A stretch of DNA of 36,969 nt from an uncultured Bacteroides sp. (GTDB lineage: Bacteria > Bacteroidota > Bacteroidia > Bacteroidales > Bacteroidaceae). Below are positions 1 to 6,861 of the stretch, one piece after another. The notes beneath the pieces were generated by a model that worked only from the letters and a program-made list of their open reading frames with translations, was not told where the DNA came from and did not search any database. The first letter of the stretch is position 1. The number at the start of each line of letters is the position of its first letter. The stretch spans positions 1-36,969 of the forward strand of contig CASENM010000044.1 of the NCBI GenBank assembly GCA_949289295.1. Direction: 5' to 3'. Made by a program: the position numbers and the translations under genes.

Positions 1-341
1 CCGATGACTACAACTTCGCTCAGCATTTCGGAATCTTCCTCCAATGTGATGTTGAACGTACTCTGTCCTTTGACCGGAATAAGCTGAGTAAGGTAACCGA
101 TGTAGGAAACACGAATCTTAGAATCGCCGGGAACCGAAAGCTTAAACTTTCCGTCGAAATCGGTAATGACACCATTGTTTGTGCCGTCCTGTACCACACT
201 GGCGCCGATAACAGGCTCGCCCGTTTGGTCTTTCACGATACCTTGCACTGTAACCTGCTGTGCTGAAACACCGAGTGAACACAAGATTCCGACCAACAGT
301 GCGAATAGCCGGAACCGCAATGGCTTCTTGTTGCTTTGCAT
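1..341 (-). CDS. SusC/RagA-family TonB-dependent outer-membrane receptor, N-terminal part
   Basis: Seen: an open frame on the minus strand starts at an ATG at 341 and runs off the window edge, giving 113 residues. It begins MQSNKKPLRFR, then has a hydrophobic signal-peptide core ending near SLGVSAQQ. A carboxypeptidase-regulatory-like beta domain follows (VQGIVKDQTGEPVIGASV, then GVITDFDGKF). The visible part ends at the TonB-box-like SEVVVI. Known: this order is the start of SusC/RagA receptors, which import glycans or peptides across the outer membrane with a SusD partner and TonB energy. The plug and barrel lie outside the window. It follows the DUF6377-like regulator on the same strand after 216 bases, and it has its own -7 box. 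An ATG at 346 is in a different frame. The substrate cannot be told from this fragment. Confidence 0.88.
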   Translation of the reverse strand, partial: MQSNKKPLRFRLFALLVGILCSLGVSAQQVTVQGIVKDQTGEPVIGASVVQDGTNNGVITDFDGKFKLSVPGDSKIRVSYIGYLTQLIPVKGQSTFNITLEEDSEMLSEVVVI

Positions 342-405
342 ACCATTAAATTTTAAAATTAAACATCCGGTAGTTATCGCTTCGTTCTTTTTGCGAAGCG
401 TATGG

Positions 406-413
406 CAAAAGTA
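406..413 (-). promoter_or_regulatory. Bacteroidetes -7 box upstream of the SusC-like gene
   Basis: The minus strand reads TACTTTTG, an exact match to TAnnTTTG, about 65 bases before the ATG. No clean TTTG is seen at the expected -33 spacing, so an activator may be needed. The leader between box and ATG contains a small inverted repeat (CTTCG...CGAAG). Confidence 0.45.
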
Positions 414-557
414 GAGCATTGGCAAGAAACCGCTTGGGACGGATAGTGGGAAAGTAGTGCTACTATTTGCAAAACACCCTGATTATCAATGGAAATATGC
501 TTGTTGTGGAAGCGAAAAAAGTAGTGGAAATAAACCAGAAGGATGAGAAAAGAAGGC

Positions 558-2213
558 TCATAAATCCATCTTCCCAATATCGGCCACCCGCTTTTCAAGC
601 TCTTCCCGATTGCCCGCAGCCTTGTTTCTCACACGGGTACGGTAATTATAAATCGTAGTGACCGAATAATGCAGGAAACGGGCAATCTTCACACTGTCCG
701 TTATGCCAAGCCGGATAAGTGCGAAAATGCGCAATTCTGTATTCATCCGTTCACCAGGTTTAGGGACAATGGGTTCTTCAGGCATCAGCAACGCATTGAA
801 ATCTTCTACAAACGTAGGGAACAGTTGGAGAAACGTGTCATCGAAGCCGGCATAAAATTCTTTCAATTCCTTTTCTATAAACTTCGTTGACTTAAGTGTC
901 TTGTACAATTCCTGGACGTTGCCTGATGCAGCCAATCTGTTCAACAGATGCCTGTATTCGTCTATCTTCTCGATGTAGACGGAACATTGGTCCATATAGC
1001 GGCCAATATAGGCTTCTTTCAAGTAAGAGTTTTCGGCAATGCTCCGGTTCGCCTCTTTCAGCATCGCATTGGAACGATGCAATTCTCCGTTCAATTCTTT
1101 CAGGCGATTGTTCGCATATTCCACTTCTCGGCGGGCTTGCTCTATCCGTTTCATTTGTCTGCGTGCGTAGACTACAGCCAATATCAAGAAAAATGAGAGC
1201 AAGCTGATGGAAGCTAAAGCCCACCCCATTTGTCGCTGGCGTTTTTGTATCTGCAACTGATACACATCATTTACAATGGGGAATATCTTCAGTATTTCCA
1301 AGATGCGCAAGCGGGCATTACAAGCTACGGCATCTTCCATACATAACTTCAAGTAAGTGTAGGCACGCTCGACATCGCCTTCATGGAACAGCCGCACGGC
1401 AAGGCGGGGTAACGCGGCATATTCTAAAACCGGGGTTTGCATATCGGCTATGGCGGACATGGCAAGGTATTTTTTCTCTTGCTCCGTATCGCCTTTTAGC
1501 TTGTAAGATTCAGAAAGCGTATAAGCGGCAATAGCCTTGTAATGGATGTCGCCGGCTTCCAGATAAGGACCCATCAAACGGATTGCTTCGTCATAACGTC
1601 CCGATTGGTTATAGTGCTGGGAACGGTTCATGGCATAAAACAGCGTGTCACGCTCTATGCGCCGATGTTCCAATAACGAGTCGGTATAAATGTCCATGAG
1701 TTTGCGGTAGCGTGTTTTTTCTTCGGACAGAATCACATAATCTGCCATCCAACTGTAAAGGATACGCAGGTTGTGGAAATAATAGGTACGCAAGTATCTC
1801 GGCAAAGAATCCAGGCTGACTTCACCCATCTGCTCCAACGCTTCCTTGTACATACCCGCGATGCCCATCACTTCAGCCAGGTTCATGCGGGCATTGTCCA
1901 AGTACTCATGGTTATCCAATTTTTGTGCCAAACGTAAACGCTCTTGTGTGATGGCGAGCGATGAATCCGCATTGAACAAACGGTATTCTTCCAGCAAATC
2001 ACCCAAGCGTAAAAAGCGCTCTTCATCTGGCATTCCAGGATAAAGGCGCAAACGTAATTCATGCAGGCGGTTCTCTTTTGCCTTTAGGCAATAGGGACGT
2101 TTACTAATGGCTTCGTCCAATTGCTTCAGCAAAGAGTCTGTCTCTGAAATTGCAGCTAAAGATGACACGCAGCAAAACAGTGAACAATACAGGCAAAAGA
2201 GAGTCTTCCTCAT
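558..2213 (-). CDS. DUF6377-like membrane-bound transcriptional regulator (TPR, TM, C-terminal HTH)
   Basis: A 551-aa protein. Seen: a short signal-like N-terminus (MRKTLFCLYCSLFCCVSSLA). About 300 helical residues with TPR-like spacing follow. One membrane segment lies near residues 328-350 (WALASISLLSFFLILAVVY), then a long charged coiled coil. A C-terminal helix-turn-helix-like stretch covers roughly residues 485-535 (LRIFALIRLGITDSVKIA, then YSVTTIYNYRTRVRNKA). Known: Bacteroidetes proteins of this plan, with periplasmic repeats and a cytoplasmic LuxR-like HTH, carry a DUF6377-type domain and usually sit just upstream of susC/susD operons. Inference: it senses a periplasmic signal and regulates the SusC-like gene downstream. 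The ATG at 2213 fits the -7 box 24 bases upstream. No kinase domain is visible. Confidence 0.8.
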   Translation of the reverse strand: MRKTLFCLYCSLFCCVSSLAAISETDSLLKQLDEAISKRPYCLKAKENRLHELRLRLYPGMPDEERFLRLGDLLEEYRLFNADSSLAITQERLRLAQKLDNHEYLDNARMNLAEVMGIAGMYKEALEQMGEVSLDSLPRYLRTYYFHNLRILYSWMADYVILSEEKTRYRKLMDIYTDSLLEHRRIERDTLFYAMNRSQHYNQSGRYDEAIRLMGPYLEAGDIHYKAIAAYTLSESYKLKGDTEQEKKYLAMSAIADMQTPVLEYAALPRLAVRLFHEGDVERAYTYLKLCMEDAVACNARLRILEILKIFPIVNDVYQLQIQKRQRQMGWALASISLLSFFLILAVVYARRQMKRIEQARREVEYANNRLKELNGELHRSNAMLKEANRSIAENSYLKEAYIGRYMDQCSVYIEKIDEYRHLLNRLAASGNVQELYKTLKSTKFIEKELKEFYAGFDDTFLQLFPTFVEDFNALLMPEEPIVPKPGERMNTELRIFALIRLGITDSVKIARFLHYSVTTIYNYRTRVRNKAAGNREELEKRVADIGKMDL

Positions 2214-2236
2214 GACGTATATGGTTATTCAGTGGT

Positions 2237-2244
2237 CAAAGGTA
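2237..2244 (-). promoter_or_regulatory. Bacteroidetes -7 box for the DUF6377-like gene
   Basis: The minus strand reads TACCTTTG, an exact TAnnTTTG match, 23 bases before the ATG at 2213. The -33 position lacks a clean TTTG. An inverted repeat (GCTCTA...TAGAGC) lies just upstream, around 2270-2290, and could be a regulator site. Confidence 0.5.
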
Positions 2245-2397
2245 CTATTTTTTGAAGAGCTCTCATAAGGTTGCTCTATAAAAATTAGAGCTTGTTTAAA
2301 ATTTAAGGTTTGATATTGAAAGAGTGTTTCTTCTTCCCTCGAAAATGATTATTTTAAAGTTACCACACTTGAAATAATTATGCATCCGGCGGATTTA

Positions 2398-2569
2398 GAA
2401 GTCAGGCACGTGGCAGCTCACCGCACCCTACCAGAAGGAAGGCTTTACGCTGACCCACACGCACCTTTGGCAAAGCCGCGACGGGGAGTCCGGGACGGTC
2501 ATGCACACGGTATGGACGGAACGCGGACGGCCATTCATTCACAGGATATTGGGTAACGGTGCCGGCTAA
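2398..2569 (+). pseudogene. Possible coding remnant, unknown product
   Basis: A G+C-rich open frame without a start codon reads KSGTWQLTAPYQKEG near its beginning, MHTVWTERGRPF in the middle and RILGNGAG before a TAA. Its base composition resembles coding sequence and contrasts with the A+T-rich bases before it. I do not recognise the family. It may be the tail of a lost gene or a chance frame. Confidence 0.25.
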
Positions 2570-2838
2570 TTGGCTAGTTCCCGGTGAAGAAGGGGGTGTC
2601 CGGCATTCTCCTGCAAGGGAGCGTTACTTGCACCTGCTTCTTTCACCGCTTGAAAATGGACATGGCTATTAAGGGGATTGCGCTCAAGATCGGGTGCAAT
2701 CCCCTCAATTTTTATCCTCCAATAACTCGCCACAGTCGGAAACATTGGCCAGCTTTGTCCTTGAAGAAACCACCAGATGAAAGGGGACAGCCGTAAATCT
2801 GGCGGCTGTTTCCCAATGCCAGGTACAAGCCATATGTA

Positions 2839-2898
2839 AAACGCTTCGGCGTCTTGTATAAAACGACGGGGCATTCTGACTGAAACGCCGAAGCGTTT
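2839..2898. repeat. Palindromic interspersed repeat, copy 1
   Basis: Perfect 14-bp inverted arms AAACGCTTCGGCGT (2839-2852) and ACGCCGAAGCGTTT (2885-2898) enclose a 32-nt centre. A related element with the same arm core lies at 31506-31567. See findings. Confidence 0.7.
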
Positions 2899-2930
2899 GG
2901 GTTTTGGGGGTGTTTTTGTGTGCCAACATG

Positions 2931-2959
2931 TCCGGGCGGACACACGGGTCCGCCCCTAC
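2931..2959. repeat. 29-nt G+C-rich dispersed repeat, copy 1
   Basis: Identical over 29 nt to 28825-28853. The core is a hairpin with arms GGGCGGAC and GTCCGCCC and a 6-nt loop. Confidence 0.75.
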
Positions 2960-3001
2960 GGTTAAAGCCGTGTCATGCGAGCCACTTTCCCGCAGCCTGG
3001 C

Positions 3002-3032
3002 TTTGATATTAAAAGGGAAATGCCTATTTTTG
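3002..3032 (+). promoter_or_regulatory. Promoter of the phosphotransferase gene
   Basis: TTTG at 3002-3005, a 19-nt spacer, then TATTTTTG at 3025-3032, matching the Bacteroidetes -33/-7 consensus. Transcription would start near 3039, which rules out the in-frame upstream ATG at 2975 and supports the ATG at 3080. Confidence 0.65.
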
Positions 3033-3079
3033 CGAGTGAGACCATAAAAAACACACAGATAATCCAATATTTTGATACA

Positions 3080-4162
3080 ATGGCAACACTCAACGAAATC
3101 ATTTCCCATTTTCCGGAAGTCAAGAACGTGGCCGAAGTCAAGGCACTCACTTCCGGACTCATCAACAAGACGTATAAAGTGGAGACAGCCGGCACAGATA
3201 CGTGCGACTATATCCTGCAATGCATCAACCACCAGGTATTCCAGGACGTGGACCTGCTGCAGCACAACATCGAATGCGTGACACGCCACATCCGGGAGAA
3301 GCTGGAAGCGGCCCACGAAACGGACATCCGCCGGAAGGTGCTGCGCTTCATCGCCGCCGACAGCGGAAAAACGTATCATTTCGACGGAGAGCACTACTGG
3401 AGAATGTGCGAATTTATCCCCGACTCGCAGACGCTCGATGCGGTAACTCCGGAATCATCCTATCTGGTAGGGCTGAAATTCGGCGAATTTGAAGCCATGC
3501 TGGCCGACCTGCCGGAAAAGCTGGGCGAAACCATCCCCGATTTCCACAACATGGAATTCCGCATGACGCAGCTCCGTGAAGCTGTCGCCGCAGACAAGGC
3601 CGGACGCCTGCAGAAAGTACGGCCGCTCGTGGACGAAATCGAAAAAGACGCGGACGAGATGTGTCAGGCCGAACGCCTCTACCGCGAAGGGAAACTCCCG
3701 AAACGGATCTGCCACTGCGACACGAAAGTAAGCAACATGATGTTCGACAAGGACGGGAAAGTGCTCTGTGTCATCGACCTGGACACCACCATGCCCAGCT
3801 TCGTGTTTTCCGACTTCGGCGATTTTCTCCGCTCGGCCGCCAACACGTCGCGCGAAGACGAACCGGACCTCAGCAAAGTCAGCTTCAACATGGAAATCTT
3901 CAAGGCCTTCGCAAAAGGTTACATCGAATCGGCCCGGAGTTTCCTGACTCCGCTCGAGACCGAGATGCTTCCCTTCGCCGTGAAGCTTTTCCCGTATATG
4001 CAGACCGTACGCTTCCTGGCCGACTATATCAACGGCGACACGTACTACCACATCGAGTATCCCGAACACAACTACGTACGCACACTGGCGCAATACAAGC
4101 TTTATCAGGAAACGAAAAAAGCGGAACCGGAAATGAAAGCCTACATTGCCGGACTGCTCTGA
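3080..4162 (+). CDS. Aminoglycoside-phosphotransferase-fold kinase, N-acetylhexosamine 1-kinase-like
   Basis: 360 aa from the ATG at 3080. Seen: an N-terminal GLINKTYKV loop. A catalytic Brenner motif HCDTKVSNMMFD lies near residues 212-223, with HxD giving the base and the Asn a metal ligand. The metal-binding VIDLDTTMPS follows about ten residues later. Known: this set is typical of the APH/choline-kinase fold, and the GLIN and IDLDT variants are those of NahK-type kinases that make N-acetylhexosamine 1-phosphate. Inference: it phosphorylates a salvaged amino sugar or similar small molecule in the cytoplasm. Substrate specificity is not proven. An in-frame ATG at 2975 would add 35 residues but precedes the predicted promoter. 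It converges on the thioredoxin-fold lipoprotein gene across a shared hairpin. Confidence 0.85.
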   Translation: MATLNEIISHFPEVKNVAEVKALTSGLINKTYKVETAGTDTCDYILQCINHQVFQDVDLLQHNIECVTRHIREKLEAAHETDIRRKVLRFIAADSGKTYHFDGEHYWRMCEFIPDSQTLDAVTPESSYLVGLKFGEFEAMLADLPEKLGETIPDFHNMEFRMTQLREAVAADKAGRLQKVRPLVDEIEKDADEMCQAERLYREGKLPKRICHCDTKVSNMMFDKDGKVLCVIDLDTTMPSFVFSDFGDFLRSAANTSREDEPDLSKVSFNMEIFKAFAKGYIESARSFLTPLETEMLPFAVKLFPYMQTVRFLADYINGDTYYHIEYPEHNYVRTLAQYKLYQETKKAEPEMKAYIAGLL

Positions 4163-4174
4163 CCTGACATCACA

Positions 4175-4233
4175 ATATGACGAAAGAGGCTGCCACGGAC
4201 CGGATCTGTCTGTGGCAGCCTCTTTCGTCATAT
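4175..4233. terminator. Bidirectional terminator with 22-bp perfect stem
   Basis: Arms 4175-4196 and 4212-4233 are exact reverse complements over 22 bp with a 15-nt loop. The hairpin lies between two convergent genes. The arm core AAAGAGGCTGCC resembles hairpin arms at 11467 and 26200. Confidence 0.85.
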
Positions 4234-4259
4234 AGCTCCGGACCCATCCGGACCCCGCT

Positions 4260-5360
4260 TTATTTCAACAGCTCAGCCAGCTTGGCGGCAATGTCCTCGC
4301 CGCGCAGGTCACGTGCCACGATGGTTCCGTCCTGCGCAACCAACACCGTAGCCGGAATGGAGCGTACGCCATACAGCTTGGCGGCTTCGCACTGCCATCC
4401 CTTCAGGTCTGACATCTGCGGCCAGGTGATTTTCAGGTCAGAGATACCTTTCTTCCAGCTCTCCAGATTGCTGTCGAGCGACACGCCTACCACACCGAAG
4501 CCTTTCGCCTTGTATTTCGCATAGGCGGCTACCACATTCGGCATTTCCATACGGCAGGGACCGCACCAGCTTGCCCAGAAATCAACCAGCGTATATTTGT
4601 TCTTGCTTATATAGTCGGAAAGCTTCACTTCCTTGCCTTCGGGTGTGTTCAGTGCAAAGTCGATGAATTTCTGCCCTTCAGAAGTCTTGGCCAATGTCTC
4701 CACATACCCTTTCAGACGCACGAAGTTCGGCTGGGAAGCCAGCTGGGCGGGCACCTTGGCCAGAAGCGGCTGTACATCGGCCACCTCAAACGACGAGCCG
4801 AACATGCACAACAGCTCCACGCCGGCAGCCTTGTCGATATTGTCGGAAATGGTCTGGAGGATATGTGCCGAACCGGCTTCTTCCTTTTCTTCGAGCACCT
4901 TCATCAGCGAATCCTTCTGGGCCGCTGTCAATGTAGAGTCAGTGGTGGCCTTTTTATAGATGCCGTCCATCTCTTTCCCGATACGTGAAAATTCGTCCAT
5001 GAATGTCTGGAGCGCATCGTTGTTGACCGTACCGGAAACACGGTTTTCTTCCGGGTTCAAATACACCGTCACCGTACCCGGCTCCACAAACAGCATGGCA
5101 GCCGCACGGTTGTCGCCTTTCATATAAGTGACATACCGTACTGCCGGGATAGAATCGGGGATACCTGTAAATTCAAACTCACCGTTCTTGACCACTGCAG
5201 AGTCCAATGCCACGAAACCTCCGTCCGTACGGTTCTGCAGATAAACCATATCACCGTCCGTAGCTCCTTCCGCCGTACCTTTGATGGTATAACCGGCATT
5301 CTCCTGACATGCCGCCAGCGACATCATGCCCGCAGCGGCAAACCAAACTAACTTTTTCAT
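4260..5360 (-). CDS. TlpA/ResA-like thiol-disulfide oxidoreductase lipoprotein with DUF4369-type N-domain
   Basis: 366 aa from the ATG at 5360. Seen: a lipoprotein signal (MKKLVWFAAAGMMSLAAC, lipobox Cys near residue 18). A beta-rich N-terminal domain follows (YTIKGTAEGATDGDMVYLQN) of the DUF4369 type, then a helical middle. A C-terminal thioredoxin fold has FWASWCGPCRMEMPNV, with the redox pair at Cys266 and Cys269, and the cis-proline loop SIPATVLV. Known: Bacteroidetes carry many such envelope lipoproteins that reduce or exchange disulfides in the periplasm. The partner is unknown. A frame extending to 5423 has the promoter inside it, so the ATG at 5360, which starts a normal signal peptide, is preferred. 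Confidence 0.9.
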   Translation of the reverse strand: MKKLVWFAAAGMMSLAACQENAGYTIKGTAEGATDGDMVYLQNRTDGGFVALDSAVVKNGEFEFTGIPDSIPAVRYVTYMKGDNRAAAMLFVEPGTVTVYLNPEENRVSGTVNNDALQTFMDEFSRIGKEMDGIYKKATTDSTLTAAQKDSLMKVLEEKEEAGSAHILQTISDNIDKAAGVELLCMFGSSFEVADVQPLLAKVPAQLASQPNFVRLKGYVETLAKTSEGQKFIDFALNTPEGKEVKLSDYISKNKYTLVDFWASWCGPCRMEMPNVVAAYAKYKAKGFGVVGVSLDSNLESWKKGISDLKITWPQMSDLKGWQCEAAKLYGVRSIPATVLVAQDGTIVARDLRGEDIAAKLAELLK

Positions 5361-5392
5361 GTATTTGTCGTTATATTTTTGAATTACGGCGG

Positions 5393-5400
5393 CAAAGATA
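5393..5400 (-). promoter_or_regulatory. Bacteroidetes -7 box for the thioredoxin-fold lipoprotein
   Basis: The minus strand reads TATCTTTG, an exact TAnnTTTG match, 32 bases before the ATG. The -33 region is a run of T rather than a clean TTTG. Confidence 0.5.
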
Positions 5401-5445
5401 ATCGTTTCAACGAAAAAAACCACGGTTACGCGCTTTTCTTTTCTG

Positions 5446-6132
5446 TCATACGACCCACAATATCAGGCAACACCCCACACAAATCCAGTCCATCACCTCC
5501 GGCGGAACTCCCATGTAACCGGCCAGCCCCGTATATTCCAGCGAGGCGAAGAACAGCAGCACGAAAAACAGGGTGACGAAACTTCCTGCCTTGCGGACAA
5601 TCAGACTGGCCATTCCCGCCACGACATCACGGTCGGTGAGATAGGTGTCGGAAGCAAAACCGTAGACCACCGACGGGAATGCGATGCCGGCCGACACGAC
5701 ACACCAGATGCCGTCTGCCAGCGGAGAACCGCGGAACGTGCCGACCACACTGCTCGACACGTCCCAAGGCCCCCCTATCAGCACCAGGAGCGCGCACAGA
5801 TAAACGGCCAGAGCCACCACCGCCGAAGTCAAAGCCCTGCGTTCTTTCCGTGAAAGCATCTCCCTCCTGCCGAACCATAGACGACATGCCTTCCCCAATC
5901 CGGAGTCCGTCCACAACCCCGCTCCCAGCGACAGAACCAGAATTACCGGAAGCACAGGCGGACGGAAATACACGCGGCCCCACGTGCGCAGCGACCAGCG
6001 CAGACCTTCGTCGCCCAGCAGACTGCGCACACCCGGCCACTCGTAGACAGTCCCTACCCACGACACGAATGTCACCAGTCCCGTCAGCAGAAAGAAACAG
6101 GTGGCCGGATGGAGAAAACGTTCACTCTTCAT
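5446..6132 (-). CDS. Integral membrane protein resembling the N-terminal half of AbgT transporters
   Basis: 228 aa. Seen: about five or six hydrophobic segments, near residues 11-28, 56-75, 103-122, 138-160, 180-203 and 213-228. The opening (HPATCFFLLTGLVTFVSWVG, then LLGDEGLRW, then LSLGAGLWTDSGL) follows the pattern of the AbgT family (p-aminobenzoyl-glutamate transporters). That family normally runs to about 500 aa, so this is less than half length. No remainder is seen: the 85 bases to the next gene hold that gene's promoter. It overlaps the end of the response-regulator gene by 11 bases, so the two are probably translationally coupled. Inference: a membrane member of the signalling operon, perhaps a sensor or regulated channel rather than a working AbgT carrier. 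The family assignment is tentative. Confidence 0.65.
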   Translation of the reverse strand: MKSERFLHPATCFFLLTGLVTFVSWVGTVYEWPGVRSLLGDEGLRWSLRTWGRVYFRPPVLPVILVLSLGAGLWTDSGLGKACRLWFGRREMLSRKERRALTSAVVALAVYLCALLVLIGGPWDVSSSVVGTFRGSPLADGIWCVVSAGIAFPSVVYGFASDTYLTDRDVVAGMASLIVRKAGSFVTLFFVLLFFASLEYTGLAGYMGVPPEVMDWICVGCCLILWVV

Positions 6133-6844
6133 CCGGCTCCAGATTGTCTATGTCCAGAATACGGAGCTCGAAAGCGCGGGTCACCAGCCGGCATGCGTTC
6201 ACTCCTGTCCGTTCGTCGGGTCTGAAAAGCCGGGCCACCAGTTCGTTCTGCCGCTTCTCGACCGACTTCACGCCGAACGGCATCCCTTTCAGGTTTGTAA
6301 TCATCTCCTTCGTATAGCCCAGTGCCAGATGGCGGAGCAGACGCTCGTCGTATTCGTCGATGTCATAGTCCACAACCGCTTCCTGACGGTGCTGCTCCGC
6401 TTCTACCGTCTGCTTGAAACGCTCCACGATCTTTTCGAGAATCGGCTCGTTGAACACCAGCTTCCGGCCGTCCATCACCGCCCTCACGTCGGTGGCAGTC
6501 AGCAGCTCGCCCGTCTTCAGGATGATGCCTACCGCCCCGGCGTCGAGCGCATCCACCCAAAGCTTCTCGTTGAGCACCTCACCCGTAAAGATCAGCACCT
6601 TCAGTTCCGGACGCTCCCGGTGCAGACGGGCACAGATTTCCACCCCGATGGTTGTCGAGCCGCCCAATCCCAAATCAAGCAGCACCATGTCGGGGGTTTT
6701 CGTTTCCAGCAACTTCCAGAACTCCGCCTCGGTCATGGCGGTCCCGATGACCTCAGCGTCGGGTATTTCATGACGGAAGATTTCCTCGGTACCTTTCAGT
6801 TCGAGTTTCACATCCTCCACGATAATCACTTTAAATTTCTCCAT
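6122..6844 (-). CDS. Two-component response regulator, receiver plus LuxR-like HTH
   Basis: 240 aa from the ATG at 6844. Seen: a receiver domain with the acidic pocket (KVIIVED), the phospho-acceptor Asp in MVLLDLGLGG, the Thr switch in VLIFTGE, and Lys in GIILKTGEL. A C-terminal HTH follows (DERLLRHLALGYTKEMI, then GVKSVEKRQNELVARLF). Known: a NarL/LuxR-type layout that binds DNA after phosphorylation. An in-frame ATG at 6865 overlaps the kinase stop as ATGA and is an equally possible start, adding seven residues. It lies directly downstream of the double sensor kinase, which is its likely phosphodonor, and upstream of the AbgT-like gene, which it overlaps. Confidence 0.88.
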   Translation of the reverse strand: MEKFKVIIVEDVKLELKGTEEIFRHEIPDAEVIGTAMTEAEFWKLLETKTPDMVLLDLGLGGSTTIGVEICARLHRERPELKVLIFTGEVLNEKLWVDALDAGAVGIILKTGELLTATDVRAVMDGRKLVFNEPILEKIVERFKQTVEAEQHRQEAVVDYDIDEYDERLLRHLALGYTKEMITNLKGMPFGVKSVEKRQNELVARLFRPDERTGVNACRLVTRAFELRILDIDNLEPDEE

Positions 6845-6861
6845 AAATATTATGTTGTTTG

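Larger units (their letters stand above)
2245..2974. other. Gene-poor intergenic stretch with hairpins and decayed coding sequence
   Basis: No convincing intact gene. From left to right it holds: a possible coding remnant at 2398-2569; a hairpin with arms 2673-2681 and 2696-2704 followed by a T-rich run on the plus strand, which looks like a terminator; a 14-bp inverted repeat at 2839-2898; and a 29-nt G+C-rich repeat at 2931-2959 that recurs at 28825-28853. Apparent reading frames here change with each repeat and look like chance. Confidence 0.6.

Noticed and set aside
2566-2943. Minus-strand frames with peptides like KRFGVS and AEAFY
   Set aside because: These come from the palindromic repeat, which produces similar peptides at 31495-31707. 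They reflect repeat sequence rather than protein homology.
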